Assembly (NCBI GenBank): GCA_902539165.1
Contig: CACBHY010000003.1
Location: 1 to 64,000 of the forward strand
Direction of reading: 5' to 3'
DNA: 64,000 nucleotides
Origin: an uncultured Pelagibacteraceae bacterium
GTDB lineage: Bacteria; Pseudomonadota; Alphaproteobacteria; Pelagibacterales; Pelagibacteraceae
Position 1 is the stretch's first letter. Every line of letters starts with the position of its first letter. The notes under the pieces were generated by a model. It was not told the DNA's origin, ran no database searches, and saw only the letters and a program-made list of their open reading frames with translations. The position numbers and the translations under genes are program-made. Positions 55,266 through 63,941 of this stretch are shown piece by piece.

Positions 55266-55858
55266 TGTTTGTTGAATTATTTGATCCAGAACAAATCACA
55301 ATTTTAACACAAATAATTTTAATTGATTTAGTTTTAGCGGGAGACAACGCAATTATTATTGGTATGGTTGCGTCCAAGTTCCCTCCTGAACAGAGAAAAA
55401 AAGTAATATTTTGGGGAATTGGTGGTGCAGTAATCTTAAGAATAATATTAACACTTTTAACTGCTTATCTCCTACAAATCACAGGATTAAGATTAATTGG
55501 GGGATTGCTGCTTCTTTATATAGTTTATAAACTTTATGTTGATGTAATTAAAGGAAGCGAGAAAGAAGAAGATGTCAAAGTTGATAACTCAAATTTTTTA
55601 AAGGCAATTTGGACTGTGCTTTTAGCAGATTTTACAATGAGTTTAGATAATGTGTTAGGAGTTGCTGGGGCTGCTGGTGAGCATTATGGGCTTCTAGTTT
55701 TTGGTTTATTATTGTCGATAATTTTAATGGCCACAGCTGCAACGTTAATATCTGGTTGGATCAAAAAATATAGATGGATTGCATGGGCAGGATTATTGGC
55801 GATATTGGTTGTTGCTGTTGAGTTGATTTACACAGATATTAAAATATTATTCTTATAA
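55265..55858 (+). CDS. TerC family integral membrane protein (YjbE type)
   Basis: A 197-residue membrane protein with about six helices. The two family repeats carry Asp-rich membrane motifs DLVLAGDNAIIIGMVA (ca 18-33) and DFTMSLDNVLGVAGAA (ca 118-133). TerC relatives have been linked to tellurium resistance and Mn2+ or other metal export and to metal supply at exoenzyme insertion. It shares single bases with both neighbours (TAATG), which means co-translation with the GMC and SDR genes. Any role in sulfonate use is unclear. Confidence 0.85.
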   Translation: MFVELFDPEQITILTQIILIDLVLAGDNAIIIGMVASKFPPEQRKKVIFWGIGGAVILRIILTLLTAYLLQITGLRLIGGLLLLYIVYKLYVDVIKGSEKEEDVKVDNSNFLKAIWTVLLADFTMSLDNVLGVAGAAGEHYGLLVFGLLLSIILMATAATLISGWIKKYRWIAWAGLLAILVVAVELIYTDIKILFL

Positions 55859-56616
55859 TGTACTTACAAAAAATAAATCTTAAAAATAAATTTGCTTTGG
55901 TAACAGGTGCTGGAAAAGGATTAGGAAGAGCTTGCTCTATAGCATTGGCAGAAGCAGGTGCTTCAATTATAGCTTTAAGTAGAACTTCGTCTGATTTAGA
56001 CAAATTAGAAAAAGAAATTAAAAAAACTAAAGGAAAAATTATAAAAGTTACCTGTGATGTGATGAATTATGAAGATCTTAAACAAAAATTAAATAAAATT
56101 AAGATTATTGATATTTTAGTCAATAATGCTGGAACAAATATTCCAGAACCTTTTGAAAAAATCCAGCAAAAAAGTATGAATTATTTAGTAGATCTTAATC
56201 TTAAAGCTGCGTTCAATGTATCTCAGCTTGTAGTTAAAAAAATGCTCAAAAATAAAAAAAGACCTGGCTCGATAATAAATATGTCTTCTCAACTTGGGCA
56301 TGTGGGTATGGCGGGAAGAAACATATATAACATGACTAAATTTGGTATTGAGGGATTAACTAAAGGTATGGGTGTCGAATTAGCAAAAAAAGGTATAAGA
56401 GTTAACTCAGTAGCTCCTACATTTGTTGAAACACCAATGGTGAAGAAATTTTTTAAAAACAAAGTATTTAAAAAATTGGCCTTAGGAAATATTCCAATGG
56501 GTAAAGCAGCTTCTGAGAGCGATGTTGCAACTACTGTATGTTTTTTGGCCTCATCAGCGTCCTCAATGATTACTGGCACATCAATTATAATAGATGGTGG
56601 ATGGACAGCTCAATAA
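55858..56616 (+). CDS. Short-chain dehydrogenase/reductase
   Basis: An SDR of 252 residues: cofactor loop TGAGKGLGRA (ca 17-26) followed by LSRTSSDL, where Arg after Ser hints at NADP(H); NNAG in ILVNNAGTN (ca 87-95); catalytic Ser, Tyr and Lys in NMSSQLGHVGMAGRNIYNMT-K (ca 141-161); and the C-terminal TGTSIIIDGGW. Closest in style to gluconate 5-dehydrogenase or 3-oxoacyl reductases. It follows the TerC gene by a TAATG junction. Oxidation of a hydroxysulfonate such as sulfolactate or dihydroxypropanesulfonate is possible but untested. Confidence 0.82.
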   Translation: MYLQKINLKNKFALVTGAGKGLGRACSIALAEAGASIIALSRTSSDLDKLEKEIKKTKGKIIKVTCDVMNYEDLKQKLNKIKIIDILVNNAGTNIPEPFEKIQQKSMNYLVDLNLKAAFNVSQLVVKKMLKNKKRPGSIINMSSQLGHVGMAGRNIYNMTKFGIEGLTKGMGVELAKKGIRVNSVAPTFVETPMVKKFFKNKVFKKLALGNIPMGKAASESDVATTVCFLASSASSMITGTSIIIDGGWTAQ

Positions 56617-57401
56617 TATATAAATTTTTCATTTTTTTTTTTATTTTAATATTACCTGCTGAGGCAATTGAGTTTCAGGGTAAATTTATACAAGGTCATT
56701 TTATTCTTGGAAAAACTGACCCAAAAGCAAAAATTTTTGTAGGAAAAAAATCAGTAAAAGTTTCAGAAGATGGTTATTTTGTATTTGGGATAGATAGAGA
56801 TAGAAAATACGATCTAACTTTTATAAAAAAAATAGATGGGGAAAAAACAGTAATTATAAAAAAAGTAAACAAAAGAAAATATAATATACAAAGAATAGAT
56901 GGACTAGAGGAAAGTAAGGTTACACCACCAGAGTCTGTCTACAAAAGAATTAAAAAAGAAAATAATGCTATTGGTGAGGCAAGAGCGATTAATTCAAATC
57001 TACAGTTCTTTAAAGAAAAATTTATAATGCCAGTTAAAGGAATAATCAGTGGCGTGTATGGTAGTCAAAGAATTTTGAATGGAAAACCTAAGTGGCCTCA
57101 TTATGGGATTGATATTGCGGCAACGCAAGGCACTGTGATTCAATCATCTGGATCTGGCATTGTTACTATGGCGGAAGATGATTTATATTACACTGGGGGG
57201 ACAGTCATAATGGATCATGGTCATGGCATTTCTACTATTTATTCACACCTGGAAAATGTTTTAGTTTCTCTAGGAGATGAAATAAACCAAGGGGATATTA
57301 TAGGTACAGTCGGATCAACTGGAAGATCAACTGGACCACATCTTGATTTTAGAATTAATTGGTTTCAAACAAGGCTTGATCCAATGTCAGTATTAAAATA
57401 A
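56601..57401 (+). CDS. M23 family metallopeptidase, exported
   Basis: A LytM-type peptidase that cleaves peptidoglycan cross-links, or an inactive regulator of such enzymes. I start it at ATG 56601 (MDSSIIYKFFIFFFILILPAEA), which gives a signal peptide; an earlier in-frame ATG lies deep in the SDR gene. The 266-residue protein has an N-terminal beta-sandwich region, a linker, and the M23 domain with HYGIDIAATQGT (H-x3-D zinc ligands), GGTVIMDHGHGISTIYSHLE (HxH plus third ligand) and GRSTGPHLDFRINW. All zinc ligands are present, so it should be active. Overlap with the SDR gene is 16 bases. Confidence 0.87.
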   Translation: MDSSIIYKFFIFFFILILPAEAIEFQGKFIQGHFILGKTDPKAKIFVGKKSVKVSEDGYFVFGIDRDRKYDLTFIKKIDGEKTVIIKKVNKRKYNIQRIDGLEESKVTPPESVYKRIKKENNAIGEARAINSNLQFFKEKFIMPVKGIISGVYGSQRILNGKPKWPHYGIDIAATQGTVIQSSGSGIVTMAEDDLYYTGGTVIMDHGHGISTIYSHLENVLVSLGDEINQGDIIGTVGSTGRSTGPHLDFRINWFQTRLDPMSVLK

Positions 57402-57410
57402 TAATAATGT

Positions 57411-58187
57411 ATGAAAAGAACTTTAAGAGATAAAATCTCAGATAAACTAGTTAATGCATTCCTTAAAAATAAGATTGTAGCTCCAATACCAAAAAAATTT
57501 ACAAAAAAACTAGTAGAAGCTGATAAATTTAGAAAATTATGTGAGAGTAAAGTGAGTATGCCAATTATTGGTTATAAGGCTGGTGGAACTGGTATTCCAG
57601 TAATGAAAAAGTTAAAAGAAAAAGAACCTTTTTATGCATCTATTTATAAAAAAAATTTTTTAAAAAATGGTAAAAGAGTTAAAATTAATAAATCGATATT
57701 AGGTATTGAACTTGAAGTTTGTTATTTAATAAAAAAATCTTTTTTTTCTTCGAAAAGAATAGTTGACAAAAAAAATATCACAAAATTCATATCTCACATG
57801 GCGCCATGTATAGAAATTGTTGGTTATAGACAGAAAAAGAAAGGTATCAATTCATTTGGTGATCTTTGTAGTGATTTTGGGGCAAACGTAAAATTTATAA
57901 TTGGTCAAAAGAAAAAATATAAAAAAATTAATATTGGAAATTTAAAAACAAATATTACTAATAAAAAAATCAAGCAAAGTGTTAACGGAAATACAGGTGC
58001 AGTTTACATTAACCCACTTAACTCCTTAAGATTTGTTTTAAATAAAGTCAGAAAAGATAAAATAAACTTAAATAAGGATTTTTACGTATTCACAGGGTCG
58101 ACTGTTGGTGTTGTACCAATTTTAGGGAAAGGGTTATATCAAGGTAAAATTGATAAATTGGGATCGGTAAAAACTGTAATTTCGTAA
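57411..58187 (+). CDS. 2-keto-4-pentenoate hydratase-like protein (FAH superfamily)
   Basis: A 258-residue protein. GYKAGGTGIPVMKKLKEKEP (ca 56-75) and GIELEVCYLIKKS (ca 101-113; metal-binding Glu pair) resemble the MhpD/2-oxopent-4-enoate hydratase family, and FTGSTVGVVPILGKG near the end fits the family. It is extremely Lys- and Asn-rich, more basic than the usual enzyme. It starts nine bases after the peptidase stop and ends two bases from the xsc stop on the opposite strand. The exact reaction is unknown; 2-hydroxymuconate-type decarboxylase is an alternative. Confidence 0.7.
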   Translation: MKRTLRDKISDKLVNAFLKNKIVAPIPKKFTKKLVEADKFRKLCESKVSMPIIGYKAGGTGIPVMKKLKEKEPFYASIYKKNFLKNGKRVKINKSILGIELEVCYLIKKSFFSSKRIVDKKNITKFISHMAPCIEIVGYRQKKKGINSFGDLCSDFGANVKFIIGQKKKYKKINIGNLKTNITNKKIKQSVNGNTGAVYINPLNSLRFVLNKVRKDKINLNKDFYVFTGSTVGVVPILGKGLYQGKIDKLGSVKTVIS

Positions 58188-58189
58188 AA

Positions 58190-59974
58190 TTAACTATTTA
58201 AAGATGGTTGTTTTTTCATATCCTCTTTTTTAACTCCAGCAACTCGTACAGGTTTTTTCATTGCATCTCTTCTAAACGGCTCACCTAATTCTTGGTTGAG
58301 AATTACTTCAATAAATGTGGTGATACCTTTTTTTTGATCTTCACAGGATTGTTTTATTGCTGCTGTTGTTTCTTCCATTGATCTAACCGTAACACCTTTT
58401 AATCCACATGCATCTGCCACTTTTGCATAGCTTAATTCAGGATCAAGTTCTGTTCCGATAAAGTTATTATCAAACCATAATGTAGTATTTCTTTTTTCTG
58501 CACCCCATTGATAATTTCTAAAAATTACCATAGTAATAGCTGGCCACTCTTTTCTTGCACATGAGCTCATTTCATTCATACTAATTCCAAAAGCACCATC
58601 ACCTGCAAATCCTATTACTGGAGTATCTGGACATCCAATTTTTGCACCTAATATTGATGGAAAACCATATCCACATGGTCCAAATAAACCTGGAGCTAAA
58701 TATTTTCTTGGTTTTTCAAATGTAGGATATGCATTTCCAATTGCACAATTATTTCCAATATCACTTGATATTATCACGTCCTCTGGCATACCTGATTGGA
58801 TTGCTCTCCAAGCTTGTCTTGGAGACATTCTGTCTGCATCTCTTTCTCGAGCCTCTTTATTCCAAACTGTTCCCTCATCATCATCTTCATGATCTAAACT
58901 CGATAATTTCTGTAACCAAGCTGATTTAGTTTGATGAATTAAATCTTTTCTTTTTTGTCTATCAATATCACCAGCACTTGGAGAGAGTTTATCTAAAATT
59001 TGCTTAGCAACTAGTTTTGCATCGCCGCTAATACCAACTGTAACTTTTTTTGTTAATCCAATTCTATCTGGGTTAATATCAACTTGAATAATATTTGCAT
59101 TTTTAGGCCAATAATCTATTCCGTATCCCGGTAATGTTGAAAAAGGATTTAATCTAGTTCCTAATGCAAGAACAACATCGGCTTTTGAGATCAACTCCAT
59201 TGCAGCTTTTGATCCATTATATCCCAAAGGTCCTACGGCTAAAGGATGACTCCCTGGAAAACTATCGTTATGTTGATAGCCAGAACAAACTGGTGAGTCT
59301 AATTTTTCTGCAAGTTTTTTAGTTTCCTCAATTGCCCCACCAATTACTACGCCTGCACCAGATAATATAACTGGAAAATTTGCGTTTGATAAAAGCTCTG
59401 CTGCTTTAGAAATTGCATCAGCACCACCACTTTGTCTCTCTAATCTTACAATTGGAGGAAGTTCGATATCAATTACTTGTGTCCAATAATCTCTTGGTAC
59501 ATTAATTTGTGCTGGCGCTGAACCTCTTATTGCTTTTTCAATAACTCTGTTTAATACCTCTGCCATTCTGGAGGGATCTCTTACTTCTTCTTGATAACAG
59601 ACCATATCTTTAAATAAATTCATTTGTTCGACTTCTTGAAATCCTCCTTGGCCCATTGTTTTATTTGCAGCTTGAGGTGTAACTAACAAAAGTGGGGTGT
59701 GATTCCAGTAAGCTGTTTTTATAGGTGTAACTAATCCTGTAATTCCAGGACCATTTTGAGCAACCACCATTGACATTTTACCTGTTGCTCTAGTGTACCC
59801 ATCAGCAATTAAACCACCGTTTGTTTCATGAGCAACATCCCAAAAAGTAATTCCTGCGTCAGGAAAAATATCTGAAATAGGCATGAAAGCTGAACCGATA
59901 ATTCCAAAAGCGTGTTCTATTCCGTGCATTTGAAGAACTTTTACAAATGCTTCCTCAGTTGTCATTTTAGTCAT
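58190..59974 (-). CDS. xsc: Sulfoacetaldehyde acetyltransferase
   Basis: A thiamine-diphosphate enzyme that splits sulfoacetaldehyde with phosphate to acetyl phosphate and sulfite, the desulfonation step for taurine, isethionate and related C2 sulfonates. The 594-residue length matches Xsc. Motifs are GIIGSAFMPISDIFPDAG (ca 24-41), VAHETNGGLIADGYTRATGK (cofactor Glu, ca 47-66), QAANKTMGQGGFQEVEQM (ca 98-115, typical of Xsc), and the ThDP site GDGAFGISMNEMSS (ca 458-471). The AGRNA-type acetolactate synthase features are absent. It is divergent from suyAB with 114 bases between. No phosphate acetyltransferase gene lies in the window. Confidence 0.92.
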   Translation of the reverse strand: MTKMTTEEAFVKVLQMHGIEHAFGIIGSAFMPISDIFPDAGITFWDVAHETNGGLIADGYTRATGKMSMVVAQNGPGITGLVTPIKTAYWNHTPLLLVTPQAANKTMGQGGFQEVEQMNLFKDMVCYQEEVRDPSRMAEVLNRVIEKAIRGSAPAQINVPRDYWTQVIDIELPPIVRLERQSGGADAISKAAELLSNANFPVILSGAGVVIGGAIEETKKLAEKLDSPVCSGYQHNDSFPGSHPLAVGPLGYNGSKAAMELISKADVVLALGTRLNPFSTLPGYGIDYWPKNANIIQVDINPDRIGLTKKVTVGISGDAKLVAKQILDKLSPSAGDIDRQKRKDLIHQTKSAWLQKLSSLDHEDDDEGTVWNKEARERDADRMSPRQAWRAIQSGMPEDVIISSDIGNNCAIGNAYPTFEKPRKYLAPGLFGPCGYGFPSILGAKIGCPDTPVIGFAGDGAFGISMNEMSSCARKEWPAITMVIFRNYQWGAEKRNTTLWFDNNFIGTELDPELSYAKVADACGLKGVTVRSMEETTAAIKQSCEDQKKGITTFIEVILNQELGEPFRRDAMKKPVRVAGVKKEDMKKQPSLNS

Positions 59975-60021
59975 AAAAATAGAACCTCTCTAAAGTATAG
60001 TATTAGTATTTTAAAATTCGT

Positions 60022-60049
60022 TTGTTAATTTTTGCGATTAATATATAAG
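60022..60049 (+). promoter_or_regulatory. Possible promoter of suyAB
   Basis: TTGTTA (60022-60027), 16 bases, TATAAG (60044-60049). The predicted start near 60056 leaves about 30 bases before the suyA ATG. It lies in the divergent xsc-suyA gap; a matching xsc promoter is less clear (TATACT alone). Confidence 0.4.
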
Positions 60050-60088
60050 ATTTCAGAAAATTCAAACAAACAAATCGACACGATAACG

Positions 60089-60373
60089 ATGGCTACAGAT
60101 ATCATAATTCATGACAAAAAAGACAATGTTGGTGTAGTAGTTATAGAAAAAATCACTCCAAATCAGGATTGTGACTGTTGGGTTATGGAAGATGATAGTT
60201 CAACAAATATTCAATCAAAGGATGAAATACCTTTGGGTCATAAAATTGCTATGATTGACTTGAATGAGGGAGATACAATATTAAAATATGGCCATGATAT
60301 TGGAAAAGTTGTTAAATCTATTAAAAAAGGTCAACACGTTCATGTGCACAATGTAAAAACAAAGAAATGGTAA
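60089..60373 (+). CDS. suyA: (2R)-sulfolactate sulfo-lyase alpha subunit (SAF domain)
   Basis: The small subunit of the enzyme that splits sulfolactate to pyruvate and sulfite. I chose ATG 60089 (MATDIIIHDKKDNVGVVVIE); an in-frame TTG at 60032 would add 19 residues that do not fit the family. The 94-residue protein is a single SAF domain as in the N-terminal part of altronate dehydratase, with IPLGHKIAMIDLNEGD, ILKYGHDIGK and the ending HVHVHNVKTKKW, which matches SuyA. The beta subunit gene follows three bases later. Alternative: a sugar-acid dehydratase small subunit, less likely given xsc next door. Confidence 0.82.
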   Translation: MATDIIIHDKKDNVGVVVIEKITPNQDCDCWVMEDDSSTNIQSKDEIPLGHKIAMIDLNEGDTILKYGHDIGKVVKSIKKGQHVHVHNVKTKKW

Positions 60374-60376
60374 TAA

Positions 60377-61543
60377 ATGGAAATTCCAAAAAGTTTTTTA
60401 GGATATAAAAGAGAAAATGGTAGAGCCGGTACCAGAAACCACGTTATTATACTTCCTGTTGACGACATTTCAAATGCATGTGCTGAAGCAGTAGCTAATA
60501 ATATCAAGGGAACAATTGCTCTTCCTCATTCTTATGGAAGATTACAATTTGGAGCAGACTTAGAACTACATTTTAGAACTATGATTGGAACAGGGTGCAA
60601 TCCTAATGTTGCTGCTGTTATTGTAATAGGTATTGAACCTAAATGGACGAAAAAAATTGTTGATGGGATTGCCAAAACAGGCAAACCTGTAGAAGGTTTT
60701 CACATTGAGCGAACTGGAGATATTGGTACGACTATGAAGGCATCCAAAAAAGCTCAAGAATTTGTAATGTGGGCCTCAGAAAAACAAAGAGAAGAGTGTC
60801 CACTTAGTGATTTGTGGATATCAGTTAAATGTGGAGAGTCTGATACTACATCAGGGTTAGCAGCAAACCCAACAGTTGGAAATTTAATGGATAAATTAGA
60901 ACCTTTAGGTGTTCACTTATGTTTTGGTGAAACTTCTGAATTAACAGGAGCAGAAAAAGTCTGTGCTACTAGAGGTGCAACAAAAGAAGCATCTGAAAAA
61001 TTTATGAAAACTTGGAATGCTTATAATGATTTCATTTTAAAAGAAGCAACAGATGACCTCTCAGAAAGTCAACCTACAGCTGGGAATATTGCTGGTGGAT
61101 TAACAACGATAGAGGAAAAAGCTTTTGGGAATTTTCAAAAAATTGGAAATTGTAAATTTATTGATGTTTTAGAGCCAGCAGAGGAACCGACAAAAGGAAA
61201 AGGCTTATATTTTATGGATACATCATCAGCAGCAGCAGAATGTGTCACACTTCAGGCGGCAGCTGGTTTTAATATTCATTTATTTCCTACAGGGCAAGGA
61301 AACATTGTCGGGAACCCAATAGAACCTGTGGTTAAATTAACAGCTAACCCTTTAACAGTAAAAGGAATGGGTGAGCACATTGATTGTGACGTTTCTAAAA
61401 TTTTGTCAAGAGAAATGAATTTATCTCAAGCTGGCGATGAACTGATTAAAACAACTCTAAGAGTTGCAAATGGAAGATTAACTTGTGCAGAAGCTTTAGG
61501 TCATAAAGAGTTTGTTATGACTAAATTATATAGAAGTGCTTAA
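60377..61543 (+). CDS. suyB: (2R)-sulfolactate sulfo-lyase beta subunit (UxaA family)
   Basis: The large, catalytic subunit, 388 residues, homologous to the C-terminal part of altronate dehydratase. It has the family opening [40 protein letters not shown] (ca 55-74), [39 protein letters not shown] (ca 155-174) and [22 protein letters not shown] (ca 309-330). The conserved Cys in TGCNPN and KCGES are the expected Fe-S or metal ligands. The subunit split and both lengths match SuyAB. It is three bases after suyA and 17 bases before a yeiH-type exporter gene. Confidence 0.83.
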   Translation: MEIPKSFLGYKRENGRAGTRNHVIILPVDDISNACAEAVANNIKGTIALPHSYGRLQFGADLELHFRTMIGTGCNPNVAAVIVIGIEPKWTKKIVDGIAKTGKPVEGFHIERTGDIGTTMKASKKAQEFVMWASEKQREECPLSDLWISVKCGESDTTSGLAANPTVGNLMDKLEPLGVHLCFGETSELTGAEKVCATRGATKEASEKFMKTWNAYNDFILKEATDDLSESQPTAGNIAGGLTTIEEKAFGNFQKIGNCKFIDVLEPAEEPTKGKGLYFMDTSSAAAECVTLQAAAGFNIHLFPTGQGNIVGNPIEPVVKLTANPLTVKGMGEHIDCDVSKILSREMNLSQAGDELIKTTLRVANGRLTCAEALGHKEFVMTKLYRSA

Positions 61544-61560
61544 TCAATAAATCTTTAAAA

Positions 61561-62634
61561 ATGTTTAACAAAAACTACTTGGTATTAATACCTGGTATAA
61601 TTTTAGCATTTGTTCTTTATACAATTTCTCAAGGATTAAATAATATTATTGGTACTGAATTGTTAGGTTATGATAAAAGTCCAATTTCAACAGCAATGAT
61701 TGCTATTATTTTTGGAATGATTTTAGGAAACATATTTCAGATCAGAAAAAGCTTTTTAGAAGGTTTGAATTTCACACAAAATAATATTTTGAAACTTGGG
61801 ATAATTTGTTTAGGTATTCAGTTAAAACCATTTGAGTTTTTAGAGTTTGGAGCAGTAGCAGTTCCATTGATCATTATATGCATTATAAGTGTATTAATAG
61901 TTATCAAGCTGTTAATTAAAATATTAAAAATCCCAACTAGAATGGCTTATCTAATATCTATTGGCAGCACTGTTTGTGGTACAACTGCTATTATGGCAAC
62001 GGCACCAGTAATTAATGCTAAAAAAAATGAAATTTCATACGCTATTGCAAATATTACAGTATTTGGAATTCTATCAATGCTTATTTATCCATATTTTTCT
62101 AATTATTATTTTAACAACGAGCCATTATTTATAGGTTTGTTTTTAGGTACTTCTATTCATGAGACAGCTCAAGTTGCAGCTGCTGGTTTAATATATGATC
62201 AGCAATTTAATAGTCCAGAAACATTAAATATTGCAACTGTTACCAAATTAATTCGAAATACTTTTTTAATTATAATGATACCACTTTTTGCTTATCTTTA
62301 TAACAGGGGTCAAAAAAAAGAAAATAAATACTCTATAACTAATATTTTTCCATATTTTGTTTTAGGTTTTGTTGTAATGATTTTTACAAGAAATATAGGA
62401 GATCAAATATTTATGAACAGTAACAACGAAATTTGGATAAGTGTTGTGGATAATATCAAATTATTATCAAAAATATTTTTAACGATGGCAATGGCTGCTA
62501 TAGGTCTTTCTACAAATTTGAGAGATCTTAAGAATATGGGGTATAAACCATTTATTGTTGGTTTTATTGCAATGGCTACTGTTGGAATAATATCTGTCGG
62601 AACAATAGAAATATATATAAATTTTTTTAGCTAA
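61561..62634 (+). CDS. YeiH/UPF0324 family putative sulfate or sulfite exporter
   Basis: A membrane protein of 357 residues with about ten helices. Typical segments are IIFGMILGNIFQIRKSFLEG, LKLGIICLGIQLKPFEFLEFG (ca 78-98), SIGSTVCGTTAIMATAPVIN (ca 138-157) and LGTSIHETAQVAAAGLIYDQ (ca 198-217). Members are found next to taurine and sulfonate genes in other bacteria and are presumed to export sulfate or sulfite. It follows suyB closely and overlaps the TauE-type gene tail to tail by four bases. Confidence 0.82.
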   Translation: MFNKNYLVLIPGIILAFVLYTISQGLNNIIGTELLGYDKSPISTAMIAIIFGMILGNIFQIRKSFLEGLNFTQNNILKLGIICLGIQLKPFEFLEFGAVAVPLIIICIISVLIVIKLLIKILKIPTRMAYLISIGSTVCGTTAIMATAPVINAKKNEISYAIANITVFGILSMLIYPYFSNYYFNNEPLFIGLFLGTSIHETAQVAAAGLIYDQQFNSPETLNIATVTKLIRNTFLIIMIPLFAYLYNRGQKKENKYSITNIFPYFVLGFVVMIFTRNIGDQIFMNSNNEIWISVVDNIKLLSKIFLTMAMAAIGLSTNLRDLKNMGYKPFIVGFIAMATVGIISVGTIEIYINFFS

Positions 62635-63710
62635 GATTTAAACAAAACTTTATTTTTAAAATTTGACACAGAACGTCTTATGAAGGCTGCTCCAATTCCT
62701 AAAATAATAGCGAACATAATTGTAAACAAACCATAAAAGAAAGGCATCTCTTTTGAAAATTCAATTATAAATTCTGAAAAGAAATTTAACTCTGAATTAA
62801 ATATTGGTTGAGTTTTATTTAAAACTTGTTCTGCAAAAAAAGTATCGTAAGCAATAGCTATACCAACAATTAATAGTAACATTGCTAATAGAGCTCGTAG
62901 TCCAGAACTATCAATTCTTTCTCCTAGTTTTTGACCAACCTGAACACCTATAATAGATCCAACAACTAACATCAAAACCAGCATTAAATCTATGGAACCA
63001 TAATTAAATGAATGTAAAAAAGTAACAATTACACTTACAAAAATTGTCACAAATAATGAAGTTCCTGGAACTAATTTTGTTGGCATCTTAATTATATAAA
63101 TCATTGCCGGTACCAAAATAAACGCACCACCAATACCCATAATTGCTGCTATAAACCCAACAATTAAACCAATGATAATGGGAGTAAAGATACTTTCATA
63201 TAATTTAGATTTTGGAAATCTCATTCTTAAAGGAAGACCATGTATCCAATAATGTATATGAGCTTTTTTTTTTACCAAAACATTCCTTTTTGCTTGGTCA
63301 ATCTCTCTTAAGCTTTCAACAAGCATCAAGGTTCCAATAATTGCTAAAATGTACATGTATGCCAAAGATATAACTGTATCGATTTTTCCTATAACTTTAA
63401 AATAAGTAAAAGTATAAATTCCTAATGTAGTTCCAATTGCTCCTCCGATCACAATCATAAAACCCATTTTATAATCTAAAGTGTTTTTTAAATAGTGAGT
63501 GGTAGATCCTGAAACTGACGTAGCTAAAATATTATTTGCTTCATTTGCAACTGCATATGCAGGTGGAATTCCTAAAAAAATCAAAAACGGTGTCATTAAA
63601 AACCCACCACCCACACCAAACAATCCGGAAAGGACACCGACAATTGCACTTAATAATAATATTTCAATGGGATTTACGAATACTTGAGCTATTGGTAAGA
63701 ATACTTCCAT
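62631..63710 (-). CDS. TauE/SafE family sulfite exporter
   Basis: A 359-residue membrane protein of the TSUP family, with two homologous halves. The first half has LSGLFGVGGGFLMTPFLIFL (ca 28-47), the second IAAIMGIGGAFILVPAMIYI (ca 188-207), each with the family Gly-rich motif. A hydrophilic loop of about 40 residues splits the halves. TauE-type proteins export sulfite or sulfoacetate in sulfonate degraders. The clear ATG is at 63710. With the YeiH-type gene this gives two unrelated candidate sulfite outlets side by side. Confidence 0.85.
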   Translation of the reverse strand: MEVFLPIAQVFVNPIEILLLSAIVGVLSGLFGVGGGFLMTPFLIFLGIPPAYAVANEANNILATSVSGSTTHYLKNTLDYKMGFMIVIGGAIGTTLGIYTFTYFKVIGKIDTVISLAYMYILAIIGTLMLVESLREIDQAKRNVLVKKKAHIHYWIHGLPLRMRFPKSKLYESIFTPIIIGLIVGFIAAIMGIGGAFILVPAMIYIIKMPTKLVPGTSLFVTIFVSVIVTFLHSFNYGSIDLMLVLMLVVGSIIGVQVGQKLGERIDSSGLRALLAMLLLIVGIAIAYDTFFAEQVLNKTQPIFNSELNFFSEFIIEFSKEMPFFYGLFTIMFAIILGIGAAFIRRSVSNFKNKVLFKS

Positions 63711-63739
63711 ATTAAATTAAAAGTCTGATAAAAAACAAC

Positions 63740-63871
63740 TTAATTAAAAGTGATAAAAGTTCCAACTAAAATAACTCCCCAATAGGCTACTAGACTTGCT
63801 AAAATACCTGCTTTGATGAATGATGCTTTAAAGGAAGGAAGTTTATTTAATATTTTTAACTTAGAAAGCAT
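63740..63871 (-). CDS. 43-residue hypothetical membrane protein
   Basis: ATG at 63871 with ribosome-binding site GGAG eight bases upstream. The product begins MLSKLKILNKLPSFKASFIK and has one membrane helix (AGILASLVAYWGVILVGTFI). It lies 29 bases before the exporter ATG on the same strand, so may be co-transcribed with it. The family is not recognised. The ribosome-binding site and single clean helix support a real gene. Confidence 0.6.
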   Translation of the reverse strand: MLSKLKILNKLPSFKASFIKAGILASLVAYWGVILVGTFITFN

Positions 63872-63941
63872 TATTATCTCCGTCATTACACCCGGAGTAT
63901 TATTTGTCAAATATTTATTTATTTTTTAGGAATTTTATTAT

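Noticed and set aside
56538..56600. Earlier start of the M23 peptidase inside the SDR gene
   Set aside because: It would bury the signal peptide behind 21 residues read from the SDR coding region.
60032..60088. TTG start adding 19 residues to SuyA
   Set aside because: It lies on the -10 element of the predicted promoter and does not match the family N-terminus.
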